A DNA stretch of 41,321 bases from an uncultured Dongia sp. (GCF_936916975.1 NZ_CAKZGO010000039.1:1-41321), one strand, 5' to 3'; counted from the stretch's first letter, positions 1 through 5,848 are shown. A program made the numbers and translations. The notes: generated by a model from the sequence alone, not told the origin.

Positions 1-155
1 TCCCATTGCTTCAGTTCGTCGCGCGAGAAGATGATCAGCCGTTTCGGCTTCCAGTCCTGGAGCACGCGCTTGATGAACGCCTTGCCGAACGAACCCGTCC
101 CACCGGTCACCAGGATCGATTTCCCGTTCAGGTCGGGAAGTGCCGTCTCAAACAT
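1..155 (-). CDS. pseB: PseB-like UDP-GlcNAc 4,6-dehydratase, N-terminal fragment
   Basis: Only the first 51 codons are present; the gene runs off the left edge. The visible protein starts MFETALPDLNGKSILVTGG and has the nucleotide-binding glycine motif GGTGSFG of extended short-chain dehydrogenases, followed by KRLIIFSRDELKQW. The FSRDELKQ segment is typical of PseB/FlaA1-type dehydratases. In that family PseB converts UDP-GlcNAc to a 4-keto-6-deoxy sugar, the first step of pseudaminic acid synthesis for flagellin or surface glycans. The ATG at 155-153 is preceded by a GGGG-rich stretch about 9 bases upstream. A related dehydratase such as a CapD-type enzyme cannot be excluded because the catalytic part is outside the window. 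Bases 156-374 upstream hold no gene that I can see. Confidence 0.75.
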   Translation of the reverse strand, partial: MFETALPDLNGKSILVTGGTGSFGKAFIKRVLQDWKPKRLIIFSRDELKQW

Positions 156-374
156 GTCCAATTGCCCCAAAATCAGGATGCCGGGCTTTGCCTGGCAAAA
201 TAAAAACCAAACAGCTCAATGGGTTGTCGGGTCGCCGCGCAATCCCCATTGCTGCCGGATCGCAGCAGGGGTTAACAGCAGCCAAGTCGCTCTGTCAACC
301 TGCCGTTGCAGGCGCCCGGACGTAAGGTTCCTGGCATTTTCGACAAGTCGCGGAAAGACTGGATTCGGGCCGTT

Positions 375-1259
375 TCAGCCGAAAACCGGTTCGGGCAAGC
401 CCTTATGGCCGGTTTTGACCGCAAACAGGCTGCCGGCGAGCGGCGCCTTGGCCAGCACCTCGGCACTGAGGTCGACCCTGGCGGTGGTGATGTAGAGCGT
501 GTCCAAGGCGTCGCCGGCAAAGGCGCAGGAGGTCACCTGCGGCACCGGCAGCTTGATGGAGATATCGAGCTTGCCGTTGGGCAGGAAGCGGCTGATGCGC
601 CAGCCATCCCAATGGCAGATCCAGACGCCACCCTGGGCATCCACCGTCATGCCGTCCGGCATGCCCTGCTCCTCGGAAAACTCGGTGAACAGGTGCTGAT
701 TGGCAAGCGCGCCGGTGGTGGGATTGAGATCATAGGCATAGACCTTCCGCACCATCGTATCCGAGAAATAGAGGATGCGGCCGTTGGGGCTGAAGCCCGG
801 GCCGTTACCGCAGGCAAAGCCGCGATCATGGATCTCGCTCTTGCCATCGGCGGTAAGGCTGTAGATGCCGCCGATCGGATCGGTTTCCTTGTTGTCGGAG
901 GTGCACAGCCAGAGGCGCCCCTGATGGTCCACCTTGCCGTCATTGAACATGGTGAGTTCGGCGCGGTCGTTGGGATTGACCCAGGGCGTCAGTTTGCGTG
1001 CCGCGACGTCGACCTTGAAGGTGCCTTCGCGGGCCGTGAGGATAAAGCCCTCCTTCGCCCGGACCAGGGTCCCCATGGGAACGCCCAGATTGAGTTTCCA
1101 AACATCGGCCGCCTTCGTGGCCGGGTCGTAAATGTGCAAGGCCGGGCCCTTGAGATCGAGCCAATAGATCTTCTTGTCGATTGGATGCCAAAGCACCGAT
1201 TCGCCCAGAATGGCGGGCGTTTCAACGACGCAAATCGGCGCAAGTGCTGTGCTGGACAT
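375..1259 (-). CDS. SMP-30/gluconolactonase family protein
   Basis: A 294-residue protein of the SMP-30/gluconolactonase/LRE beta-propeller family, the usual length. Family members hydrolyse sugar lactones using a bound divalent metal. Likely metal ligands are visible: Glu in GES near residue 19, Asn in CGNGPGFSPNG near the middle, and Asp in MPDGMTVD. The ATG has a GGAG ribosome site about 7 bases upstream. It has no signal peptide, so it should be cytoplasmic. It lies alone between pseB and a lipoprotein gene on the same strand. A gluconokinase gene lies at 9708-10205, which would fit a lactone-to-gluconate route, but the two are separated by unrelated genes and the substrate is not proven. 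Confidence 0.88.
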   Translation of the reverse strand: MSSTALAPICVVETPAILGESVLWHPIDKKIYWLDLKGPALHIYDPATKAADVWKLNLGVPMGTLVRAKEGFILTAREGTFKVDVAARKLTPWVNPNDRAELTMFNDGKVDHQGRLWLCTSDNKETDPIGGIYSLTADGKSEIHDRGFACGNGPGFSPNGRILYFSDTMVRKVYAYDLNPTTGALANQHLFTEFSEEQGMPDGMTVDAQGGVWICHWDGWRISRFLPNGKLDISIKLPVPQVTSCAFAGDALDTLYITTARVDLSAEVLAKAPLAGSLFAVKTGHKGLPEPVFG

Positions 1260-1325
1260 CGGTGACTCCGGGATATGAGGCGGTTTTATCCGATTGTCCC
1301 TATCCGGTGACCTTTAGCAAGCGCA

Positions 1326-1922
1326 TCAGTCTTCGGGACGCCTGAGATTGTCATCCGACCAGGAGATGAAGAACAGCAGCACCGTCTTTTCCTGATACGA
1401 CGACGCAGCTTCCGGGCGCGCGGAGGAGATGAAGCTGCCTTCCTTGGCGTCGTAGCTGGTGGCAGCGAATTTAGCGACACCCTGCTGCGTCTCGCTTTTG
1501 TAGAGCGCAATTTCCGGGAAGGTGAAATCGCCTGCAAGTGGGATCGGCAGGTCAAATTTAGGGATGCCGATCAAGGTCGCCTGCTGATCGACCGACAGGG
1601 CGCCAGAGCGGATCTCGACAATGGTCTCGGCCTGCGCCTTGTCGTCGGTGAGACGCAATCCCTGCCGCAGCACGTGGTCGCGGATGGCGCCGATCGCATA
1701 CTTGCTGTCATAGCCTTCAAAATTAGCGGGCTCGACGAAGACGCGCGTGCCTGCAGGAATGTTCAGGACCAGACTTTCCGCCGCCTTGTCAGCGGCAATC
1801 GACAGCAGCAATTGTTCGGTCGCGGTCCGCTCCGGATCTGTGCTGCGCATGGTCGTGCAGCCGGTTGAAAGAAGTATTGCCGTTGTCATCGTCAGGCATA
1901 GCGCCACCGTTCGAACCTGCAT
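1326..1922 (-). CDS. Predicted lipoprotein in the general stress regulon
   Basis: I call a 198-residue protein starting at 1922 (MQVRTVALCL), not the upstream start at 2021. The chosen ATG has a GAGG ribosome site about 6 bases upstream, and the N-terminus is then a proper lipoprotein signal peptide with lipobox LSTGC, so Cys22 would be lipidated. The rest is soluble, with a segment reading TRVFVEPANFEGYDSKYAIG and a conserved-looking end SWSDDNLRRPED. It resembles uncharacterised lipoproteins of DUF6655 type, though I am not certain of that family. A perfect EcfG-type promoter (1957-1982) sits 34 bases upstream of the start, so stress induction is likely. Function is unknown; membrane anchoring in the periplasm is inferred. 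Confidence 0.75.
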   Translation of the reverse strand: MQVRTVALCLTMTTAILLSTGCTTMRSTDPERTATEQLLLSIAADKAAESLVLNIPAGTRVFVEPANFEGYDSKYAIGAIRDHVLRQGLRLTDDKAQAETIVEIRSGALSVDQQATLIGIPKFDLPIPLAGDFTFPEIALYKSETQQGVAKFAATSYDAKEGSFISSARPEAASSYQEKTVLLFFISWSDDNLRRPED

Positions 1923-1956
1923 GCGGACCTCGATTGTATTGAAAGGGGTGTCATCG

Positions 1957-1982
1957 AACGACGACGCGCGATCGATCGTTCC
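1957..1982 (-). promoter_or_regulatory. EcfG-type promoter of the lipoprotein gene
   Basis: Read on the minus strand: GGAAC (1982-1978), 17-base spacer, CGTT (1960-1957). This matches the alphaproteobacterial general stress response consensus GGAAC-N16/17-CGTT exactly. The -10 element is 34 bases upstream of the lipoprotein ATG. Confidence 0.8.
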
Positions 1983-1989
1983 GCGTGAT

Positions 1990-2031
1990 GCACAAAAGAA
2001 AACGCACAAAAGAAAACGCACAAAAGAAAAC
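1990..2031. repeat. Three perfect 14-bp tandem repeats
   Basis: GCACAAAAGAAAAC is repeated three times without error (1990-2003, 2004-2017, 2018-2031). On the minus strand the repeats are T-rich. They follow the hairpin at 2032-2063 and come just before the -35 of the EcfG-type promoter at 1957-1982. They may serve as the U-rich part of the terminator and as an upstream promoter element. Confidence 0.9.
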
Positions 2032-2063
2032 GCTCTGTCACCCGGTGGGGCCGGGGACAGAGC
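2032..2063 (-). terminator. Probable intrinsic terminator after ecfG
   Basis: The arms GCTCTGTC (2032-2039) and GACAGAGC (2056-2063) pair perfectly. They are extended by CCCGG/CCGGG with one bulged base around a short G-rich loop. On the minus strand the hairpin is followed by GTTTTCTTTTGTGC repeats. It lies about 50 bases after the ecfG stop. Confidence 0.65.
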
Positions 2064-2111
2064 GAAAGGCTAGGCTACACGACGATAGACAGATTGAAGG
2101 ATCCGTCACCT

Positions 2112-2699
2112 CTAGCTGGCGGCGCGGAGAGCTTCCTGGTGATCGTTGGCAAAGCGCCGCTGGCCACGCCTGACCGTGCGGGCGGCACCGTCATCAGGCA
2201 CCGGCATGGCGATCTCGCCGGACAGCATGCGTTCAAGTTCGCGCCTGGCGCGGGCAAGGCGGGAGCGCACGGTCCCGATCGGGCAGCCACAGATCTGTGC
2301 CGCTTCCTCGTAGGAAAGATCCTGGCCCACCACCAGCAGCAGCACTTCGCGCTGATCGGGATTGAGGCCGTCGATGCCCCGAAACAGCTCTTTGAGGACC
2401 AGGCTGTGTTCCTGGTTAGGGGCGACACTCGCCAGATTGGGCAGGAGATCATCATCGATCTCGACCAGACGCGAACGCTGTCCGGCACGAATATTATTGA
2501 TGTGGATATTGCGCATGATGGTGAACAACCAGGCCTTGAGGTTGGTCCCCATGGCATAGAGGTCTTCCTTGCGCAGGGCGCGGAGCGCAGTGTCGTTCAC
2601 CAGATCGTCTGCCGATTGGCGATTGCGTGTGAGCATAACCGCAAAAGCCTTCATGGCCGGCAGCAATGCGACGAGTTGGTTTTGGAATGTATCGGCCAT
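2112..2699 (-). CDS. ecfG: EcfG-type general stress response sigma factor
   Basis: A 195-residue ECF sigma factor. Region 2 spans about residues 10-70 (SADDLVNDTALRALRK, then WLFTIMRNIHINNIR). Region 4 spans about 112-160 with the helix-turn-helix LSYEEAAQICGCPIGTVRSR. In alphaproteobacteria EcfG directs RNA polymerase to GGAAC-N16/17-CGTT promoters when freed from NepR, and a NepR-like gene lies immediately upstream. The start at 2699 is chosen because it has an AAAGGA ribosome site and a typical sigma N-terminus; the longer reading to 2828 adds a non-homologous, Pro/Arg-rich leader. After region 4 there is a basic tail of about 30 residues (VRRGQRRFANDHQEALRAAS). Transcription probably comes from the promoter at 3176-3201, with a hairpin between the two genes. 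Confidence 0.92.
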   Translation of the reverse strand: MADTFQNQLVALLPAMKAFAVMLTRNRQSADDLVNDTALRALRKEDLYAMGTNLKAWLFTIMRNIHINNIRAGQRSRLVEIDDDLLPNLASVAPNQEHSLVLKELFRGIDGLNPDQREVLLLVVGQDLSYEEAAQICGCPIGTVRSRLARARRELERMLSGEIAMPVPDDGAARTVRRGQRRFANDHQEALRAAS

Positions 2700-2753
2700 C
2701 GGTTGTCCTTTCGGTCGATTCAGTCGGGTCCAAGCGTCGAAGCGAGGCATCGG

Positions 2754-2773
2754 AAAAAGGCGCCACGTGGCGC
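2754..2773 (-). terminator. Terminator-like hairpin between nepR and ecfG
   Basis: GCGCCACGTGGCGC (2760-2773) is a perfect 14-base palindrome. On the minus strand it forms a 5-bp GC stem with an ACGT loop, followed within one or two bases by five T residues (2758-2754). It lies in the 176-base gap between nepR and ecfG, so it could attenuate read-through into ecfG. It might instead be a dyad protein-binding site. Confidence 0.5.
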
Positions 2774-2875
2774 TGGTTTCAAGATGGGGGTGTCCGGGTG
2801 ACAAGCCGAGCGACAAGGCGGGGCACAAGCTGTGACCGCGCCTCTCGATCCTAGGAATAAAAGGCTATTCTGGGA

Positions 2876-3124
2876 TTATTCGGTGATTTTGCCGTCCCGC
2901 TTGCCCATTTCACGATGAATGAGGTCGATCAGCTTCTGGTCGGGGGTGTGGTCGCAGGCCGCCATGAGGGTCTTCATCTGCCGCTCCAGCCACAGGTCGA
3001 AGGCCGGGGACGTGGTCATCGGCACAGCCCGCGCGAACCCAGTGACGGCCCCAGTGGCGGCCCCTGTGGCGGAAAGCTCGCCATCATTAGCTGGGCTGGT
3101 CGAATTGTTCCGTTTGCGCGGCAT
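2876..3124 (-). CDS. nepR: NepR-like anti-sigma factor
   Basis: An 82-residue protein with a disordered N-terminal half and the two-helix NepR core: SPAFDLWLERQMKTLMAACD, then TPDQKLIDLIHREM. In the family, NepR binds EcfG and keeps it inactive until phosphorylated PhyR captures NepR. No phyR or histidine kinase gene is visible in this window, so the partner switch must be encoded elsewhere. A GAGGAG ribosome site lies about 12 bases before the ATG, somewhat far but usable. The gene sits directly upstream of ecfG and downstream of a perfect EcfG-type promoter (3176-3201), which implies the usual positive autoregulation of the pair. Confidence 0.85.
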   Translation of the reverse strand: MPRKRNNSTSPANDGELSATGAATGAVTGFARAVPMTTSPAFDLWLERQMKTLMAACDHTPDQKLIDLIHREMGKRDGKITE

Positions 3125-3175
3125 CTGGTGGGGATACTCCTCAACGCCATTTCCGATGGCCCCTACGCCTTCGTT

Positions 3176-3201
3176 AACGACCGCTGAGAGCGCCTAGTTC
3201 C
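3176..3201 (-). promoter_or_regulatory. EcfG-type promoter of nepR-ecfG
   Basis: Minus strand: GGAAC (3201-3197), 17-base spacer, CGTT (3179-3176), a perfect match to the general stress consensus. It lies 51 bases upstream of the nepR ATG and predicts autoregulation of nepR-ecfG. Confidence 0.85.
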
Positions 3202-3232
3202 CCTGAGGCGCCCGAATCGGCGCAATACGGAG

Positions 3233-3664
3233 TTAACGGGTGAATTGGCGGAGGACCTGCTGCAAGAGCGCGTGGTCGAGGTCGGGACGGCTCTCCAGGA
3301 TGAAGCCGATGGCGCTGGCACCGAGCATAGCGCCCAGCGGATCGGCCTTCACCGCCGCGCTGGCGGCATCGCTGGCCATGGCGGCAAGTGCCGGTATGCC
3401 GGTGGCGACATTGCTTTGCGCCGCCTGGGCGGCCACTTTGCTCTTCTTGCCGCCCTGGGCGGCGACGGCGAGGATGAGCCCCAGGATGAGGAGCACCAGG
3501 GCCACCAGGCCCAGCGCCTGCGGCTGCGGCATCCAGTCCAGCAGCCAGTAATACAGCGCCGCCGCGGCCATACCGGCCGCGGCAAGCGATAGACAGGCCG
3601 ACATCACCAGCAGGATGGCCTGGCGTGCAAGTCGACCCGTCAGGCGATCAATCGATGCAAACAT
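3233..3664 (-). CDS. Small membrane protein, phage-holin-superfamily-like
   Basis: A 143-residue protein with two strong membrane segments near residues 16-40 (ILLVMSACLSLAAAGMAAAA) and 48-68 (QALGLVALVLLILGLILAVA). An Ala-rich, weakly charged tail follows. This resembles the putative actinobacterial holin-X/phage holin family proteins that often accompany DUF883 (YqjD/ElaB-like) proteins in proteobacteria; the assignment is by topology, not by clear motifs. The start lacks a strong ribosome site. It is last in a likely operon DUF1328 - DUF883 - this gene, with 29 bases separating it from DUF883. A role in envelope or stress physiology is inferred from context only. Confidence 0.7.
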   Translation of the reverse strand: MFASIDRLTGRLARQAILLVMSACLSLAAAGMAAAALYYWLLDWMPQPQALGLVALVLLILGLILAVAAQGGKKSKVAAQAAQSNVATGIPALAAMASDAASAAVKADPLGAMLGASAIGFILESRPDLDHALLQQVLRQFTR

Positions 3665-3693
3665 AAATCATGTCCCGCTGGTAATGATAAAGC

Positions 3694-3972
3694 TTAGCGC
3701 TGGGTGATCTTGCCCAGCATGATGCCGATGCCAAAGGCGAGCAGCAGGCTGGTGAGCGGGCGCGCGGTCACCTGTTCTTCGAGCACGCCGACGCCGGCCT
3801 GCACGCGTGCCTTGCCGCTATCAACTGCGTCGTTGAATTGCGCCGTGCCCTTCTTGGCCAGCAATTTGGCGATGTTCGACACGTCTTCCTTGAGCGTGCC
3901 GAGATCGTTCTTCAACACGTCGAATTCTTTATCCAGGCTGCGATCGACCATGGCGGCATTTCCTTCTTTCAT
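3694..3972 (-). CDS. DUF883 (YqjD/ElaB-like) inner membrane anchored protein
   Basis: I choose the start at 3972, giving 92 residues (MKEGNAAMVDRSLDKEFDVL). It has an AAGGAG ribosome site nine bases upstream, while the longer reading from 4005 would overlap the previous gene and has no such site. The protein has a long amphipathic helix with heptad character (about 10-60) and a single C-terminal membrane segment (PLTSLLLAFGIGIMLGKI) ending in basic residues. This is the architecture of DUF883 proteins, of which E. coli YqjD and ElaB are tail-anchored, ribosome-binding stationary-phase proteins. Its position in a stress island fits that role; ribosome binding here is not shown. Confidence 0.8.
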   Translation of the reverse strand: MKEGNAAMVDRSLDKEFDVLKNDLGTLKEDVSNIAKLLAKKGTAQFNDAVDSGKARVQAGVGVLEEQVTARPLTSLLLAFGIGIMLGKITQR

Positions 3973-3997
3973 ATTTTTGAACTCCTTGAGATAGACG

Positions 3998-4153
3998 TCA
4001 GACATAGGTGGCGACGAGGGAAACCAGGAACAGCACGATGAAGATCAAAAACAGGATCTTGGCGATGCCGGTCGCCGCCTGCGAAATGCCGCCGAAGCCG
4101 AACACGCCGGCTATGATGGCGACCACAAGAAAGATGACGGCCCAATAAAGCAT
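3998..4153 (-). CDS. DUF1328 (YtjA-like) small membrane protein
   Basis: A 51-residue protein beginning [20 protein letters not shown] and containing [15 protein letters not shown], then a second hydrophobic stretch [15 protein letters not shown]. This is the complete two-helix DUF1328/YtjA signature at the usual length. An AAGGAA ribosome site lies nine bases upstream of the ATG. It is the first gene of a likely operon with DUF883 and the holin-like gene. Function is unknown; in many proteobacteria these genes accompany CsbD and DUF883 in stress-induced clusters. The nearest recognisable promoter is the EcfG-type site at 4464-4488, which would give a leader of about 300 bases. Confidence 0.88.
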   Translation of the reverse strand: MLYWAVIFLVVAIIAGVFGFGGISQAATGIAKILFLIFIVLFLVSLVATYV

Positions 4154-4463
4154 GCTCTGTTTCCTTCTGCCGATTGAACTCCGGCAAGGCGTGTTTCGCG
4201 CGCGTGCCAGGTGAAAATTTCGCCCCGATCAAGAGTGGCCCCGCGCACCGCAATGTCGTCGCCATACAACAGGGAGAAGTATGGCAACAAAATTGCGACA
4301 ACGCGGGGCCGTCCTAGGTGGCCGTGCAACCGGAGGGATGATCGCCGGGGGTCGTGTTGGCCAATTCATTGGATCGATGAATGGGCCTGCAGGGACTATT
4401 TGGGGGAATAGCACCTGCGGCGATCACGGGGTCGCTCCGGTCACGTCGCAACCACATGATAGA
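4154..4463. other. 310-base region without a convincing gene
   Basis: On the minus strand this is the predicted leader between the EcfG-type promoter at 4464-4488 and DUF1328. On the plus strand a 67-codon frame (4281-4484) starts at an ATG with a GGGAGA ribosome-like site; it reads MATKLRQRGAVLGG and has Gly-rich repeats resembling a glycine zipper, but the remainder is not protein-like and no promoter precedes it. I see no tRNA or recognisable RNA element. The region may hold a small RNA, a long leader or a decayed gene. Confidence 0.4.
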
Positions 4464-4488
4464 AACGCAGCACCCCAAATTTAGTTCC
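4464..4488 (-). promoter_or_regulatory. EcfG-type promoter upstream of the DUF1328-DUF883 operon
   Basis: Minus strand: GGAAC (4488-4484), 16-base spacer, CGTT (4467-4464), a perfect consensus match. The -35 overlaps the last codons of the disordered protein gene (CGG AAC TAA). The next clear minus-strand gene, DUF1328, starts 311 bases downstream. Confidence 0.7.
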
Positions 4489-4828
4489 GCGCTGGCTTGC
4501 GGCCGATTTCCTCAGCCCGTTCAAGCTCCTCGCCCTCCGGACTGTCGATCGCCCGCTTCGCGTCCTGGGCCTTGCGCTCGGTCCGGCCGGGGTTCTGGGC
4601 GGATTGCTGGGCGCCTTCGTTGTAATGGCGAGCGGCGGTCTTGTTACCTTCGCCCTCATTGGCCTGACTCGGCTGCCCGCCCTGCTGGCGCTGCTTGCCG
4701 CCGGCACCCTGCTGCTGCTGTGGCGACTTCACCGGGTCGGAGACAGTGTGACCCTGCTCGTGCTTTTCACCGGGCACTTCCATCGGGGGATTCTCGTTCG
4801 GGTTTTTTGGTGGGTTCTGGGTCGTCAT
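4481..4828 (-). CDS. Disordered, Gln/Pro/Gly-rich hydrophilic protein
   Basis: A 115-residue protein started at 4828 (MTTQNPPKNPNENPPMEVPG), where an AAGGAG site lies about nine bases upstream; an in-frame start at 4900 is rejected. The whole sequence is hydrophilic and low in hydrophobic residues. It has a Pro/Asn-rich head, a Gln/Gly-rich middle (SPQQQQGAGGKQRQQGGQ) and a charged helical tail (SPEGEELERAEEIGRK). It has no membrane segment or signal peptide. Composition is reminiscent of desiccation- or stress-protectant hydrophilins, but I recognise no family. It is the third gene after the two CsbD genes and is probably co-transcribed with them from the EcfG-type promoter at 5499-5523. Confidence 0.7.
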   Translation of the reverse strand: MTTQNPPKNPNENPPMEVPGEKHEQGHTVSDPVKSPQQQQGAGGKQRQQGGQPSQANEGEGNKTAARHYNEGAQQSAQNPGRTERKAQDAKRAIDSPEGEELERAEEIGRKPARN

Positions 4829-4872
4829 GATGCGAGCTCCTTGACTATGAGGTTTCGATGGATGGTCGCCCG

Positions 4873-5175
4873 TCAGGGTGCGACCACCTTGTTTTCCCAA
4901 TCCGTCACTTCCTTGTTCGCTTCTTCGACACTGATGCCGTAGAGCGCCTGGATACGGCCAACCAGTTGCTCACGCTGGCCTTGGATCTGCGCCAGATCAT
5001 CATCGGTGAGCTTGCCCCACTGCTCCTTGACCTTGCCCTTCAACTCAATCCAATTGCCTTCGATCTTGTTCCAGGCAGAACTTGTTTCGGTCGCAACTGT
5101 GCCTTCGGCCAACGCCATCGGCATCGTCGTCAGCAGGAAGGCGAGCGAACCCGCCACCGCAAGTGTCTTGCGCAT
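4873..5175 (-). CDS. CsbD-like protein with a signal peptide
   Basis: A 100-residue protein. Residues 1-23 form a clear Sec signal peptide (MRKTLAVAGSLAFLLTTMPM, then ALA before the cleavage site). The mature part has the CsbD core WNKIEGNWIELKGKVKEQWG followed by KLTDDDLAQIQGQREQL. CsbD proteins are small general stress proteins, SigB-controlled in Bacillus, normally cytoplasmic and of unknown biochemical role. Export is therefore unusual. The segment GKVKEQWGKLTDDDL is identical in the neighbouring CsbD (5251-5460), pointing to a duplication in which one copy acquired a secretion signal. The gap to the upstream csbD gene contains a terminator-like hairpin. Confidence 0.88.
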   Translation of the reverse strand: MRKTLAVAGSLAFLLTTMPMALAEGTVATETSSAWNKIEGNWIELKGKVKEQWGKLTDDDLAQIQGQREQLVGRIQALYGISVEEANKEVTDWENKVVAP

Positions 5176-5196
5176 GCTTCATCTCCTCTGATGTTC

Positions 5197-5228
5197 AAAA
5201 CCGCGCCGAGCTTCAAGCCATCGGCGCG
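5197..5228 (-). terminator. Hairpin terminator or attenuator between the two csbD genes
   Basis: CGCGCCGA (5202-5209) and TCGGCGCG (5221-5228) form a perfect 8-bp stem with an 11-base loop. On the minus strand it is followed by G then TTTT (5200-5197). It may terminate part of the transcription after the first csbD gene and lower expression of the secreted paralogue. Confidence 0.6.
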
Positions 5229-5250
5229 ATAAAGCCGCTAAGCGTGCGAC

Positions 5251-5460
5251 TTAGTTGCGCTTGGCGTAGCTGTGCTCGAAATGCTCAAGCTGCTTTTCGA
5301 CTTCAGCCTTGGCGATGCCATAGCGTTCCTGGAGCTTGCCGGCGAGCTGGTCGCGCTTGCCGCTGATCGTCGACAGATCGTCGTCGGTCAGCTTGCCCCA
5401 TTGCTCCTTAACCTTGCCCTTGGCCTGGTTCCAATTGCCTTCGATGATGTCCCAGTTCAT
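5251..5460 (-). CDS. CsbD family stress protein
   Basis: A 69-residue cytoplasmic CsbD protein, the usual size, starting MNWDIIEGNWNQAKGKVKEQ. The start at 5460 has a GAGGAG site about 7 bases upstream; the longer frame from 5499 overlaps the promoter and is rejected. The core includes WGKLTDDDLSTISGKRDQLA and the C-terminal helix KAEVEKQLEHFEHSYAKRN. It is the first gene after a perfect EcfG-type promoter (5499-5523), so it should be strongly induced in the general stress response. Biochemical function of the family is unknown. Confidence 0.92.
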   Translation of the reverse strand: MNWDIIEGNWNQAKGKVKEQWGKLTDDDLSTISGKRDQLAGKLQERYGIAKAEVEKQLEHFEHSYAKRN

Positions 5461-5498
5461 GGCGGTCTCCTCAGATGGTCTCGGATACTTGGGAGACA

Positions 5499-5523
5499 AA
5501 CGGGAACACGCGCCGAAGGTTCC
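5499..5523 (-). promoter_or_regulatory. EcfG-type promoter of the csbD operon
   Basis: Minus strand: GGAAC (5523-5519), 16-base spacer, CGTT (5502-5499), a perfect consensus match 38 bases upstream of the csbD ATG. The -35 lies in the centre of the inverted repeat at 5505-5533. Confidence 0.85.
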
Positions 5524-5533
5524 GGCGCGTGTT
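5505..5533. repeat. Inverted repeat over the csbD promoter
   Basis: AACACGCGCC (5505-5514) and GGCGCGTGTT (5524-5533) are perfect 10-base arms around a 9-base centre containing the EcfG -35. The site lies 48 bases past the stop of the MoaD-like gene, so as RNA it could be the terminator hairpin of the molybdoenzyme operon. As DNA it could be an operator. No T-run follows it. Confidence 0.6.
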
Positions 5534-5580
5534 GGTCTTATCCGCTTATGTCGTTGATAGTCGGAGCTTATCTACGCCAG

Positions 5581-5826
5581 TTAGCCGCCCTGCATGCGCG
5601 GCAGCAGGAAGACTTCGCTATCTGGCTTCAAGGGCTCCAGCCAGCCTTCGCGGTAGATGAGGCCATCGATCGACACGGACACGCCGCGTTTGATCTGGGT
5701 TTGCAGGCCCGGATAGGTTTCCCCCAGCCGGGCCAGCAATTCCTGAACGTTCCTCGCCTCGACCTCCACGGAGATCTTGCCGCCGGTATGCGGCTTCAAC
5801 GATCCCCAGAGGATGACGGTGGCCAT
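5581..5826 (-). CDS. MoaD/ThiS-like ubiquitin-fold sulfur carrier
   Basis: An 81-residue protein with a beta-grasp pattern (MATVILWGSLKPHTGG at the start, then the helix NVQELLARLGETYPG). It ends in a C-terminal Gly-Gly (FLLPRMQGG), the residue pair that MoaD and ThiS use as adenylated or thiocarboxylated tail. MoaD donates sulfur to molybdopterin; ThiS to thiazole. The gene follows the large subunit of a molybdenum hydroxylase by 22 bases and has a GAGGGAAG ribosome site, so it is the last gene of that operon. A dedicated role in cofactor supply or maturation for this enzyme is an inference; a general MoaD could be encoded elsewhere. Confidence 0.8.
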   Translation of the reverse strand: MATVILWGSLKPHTGGKISVEVEARNVQELLARLGETYPGLQTQIKRGVSVSIDGLIYREGWLEPLKPDSEVFLLPRMQGG

Positions 5827-5848
5827 GCGCTTCCCTCAGTGTGCTTCC

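Noticed and set aside
306-1265. Plus-strand open frame of 319 codons opposite the SMP-30 gene
   Set aside because: It is antisense to a clear SMP-30 protein and has Gly/Ala/Arg/Asp-rich, non-family composition typical of GC-rich shadow frames.
1923-2021. N-terminal extension of the lipoprotein gene to 2021
   Set aside because: It would be translated through the 14-bp repeats and the EcfG promoter, and would bury the lipoprotein signal peptide.
4281-4484. 67-codon plus-strand frame with glycine-zipper-like start
   Set aside because: Some ribosome-site and Gly-pattern support, but the second half is not protein-like and no promoter or relatives can be named. Mentioned only in the region note.
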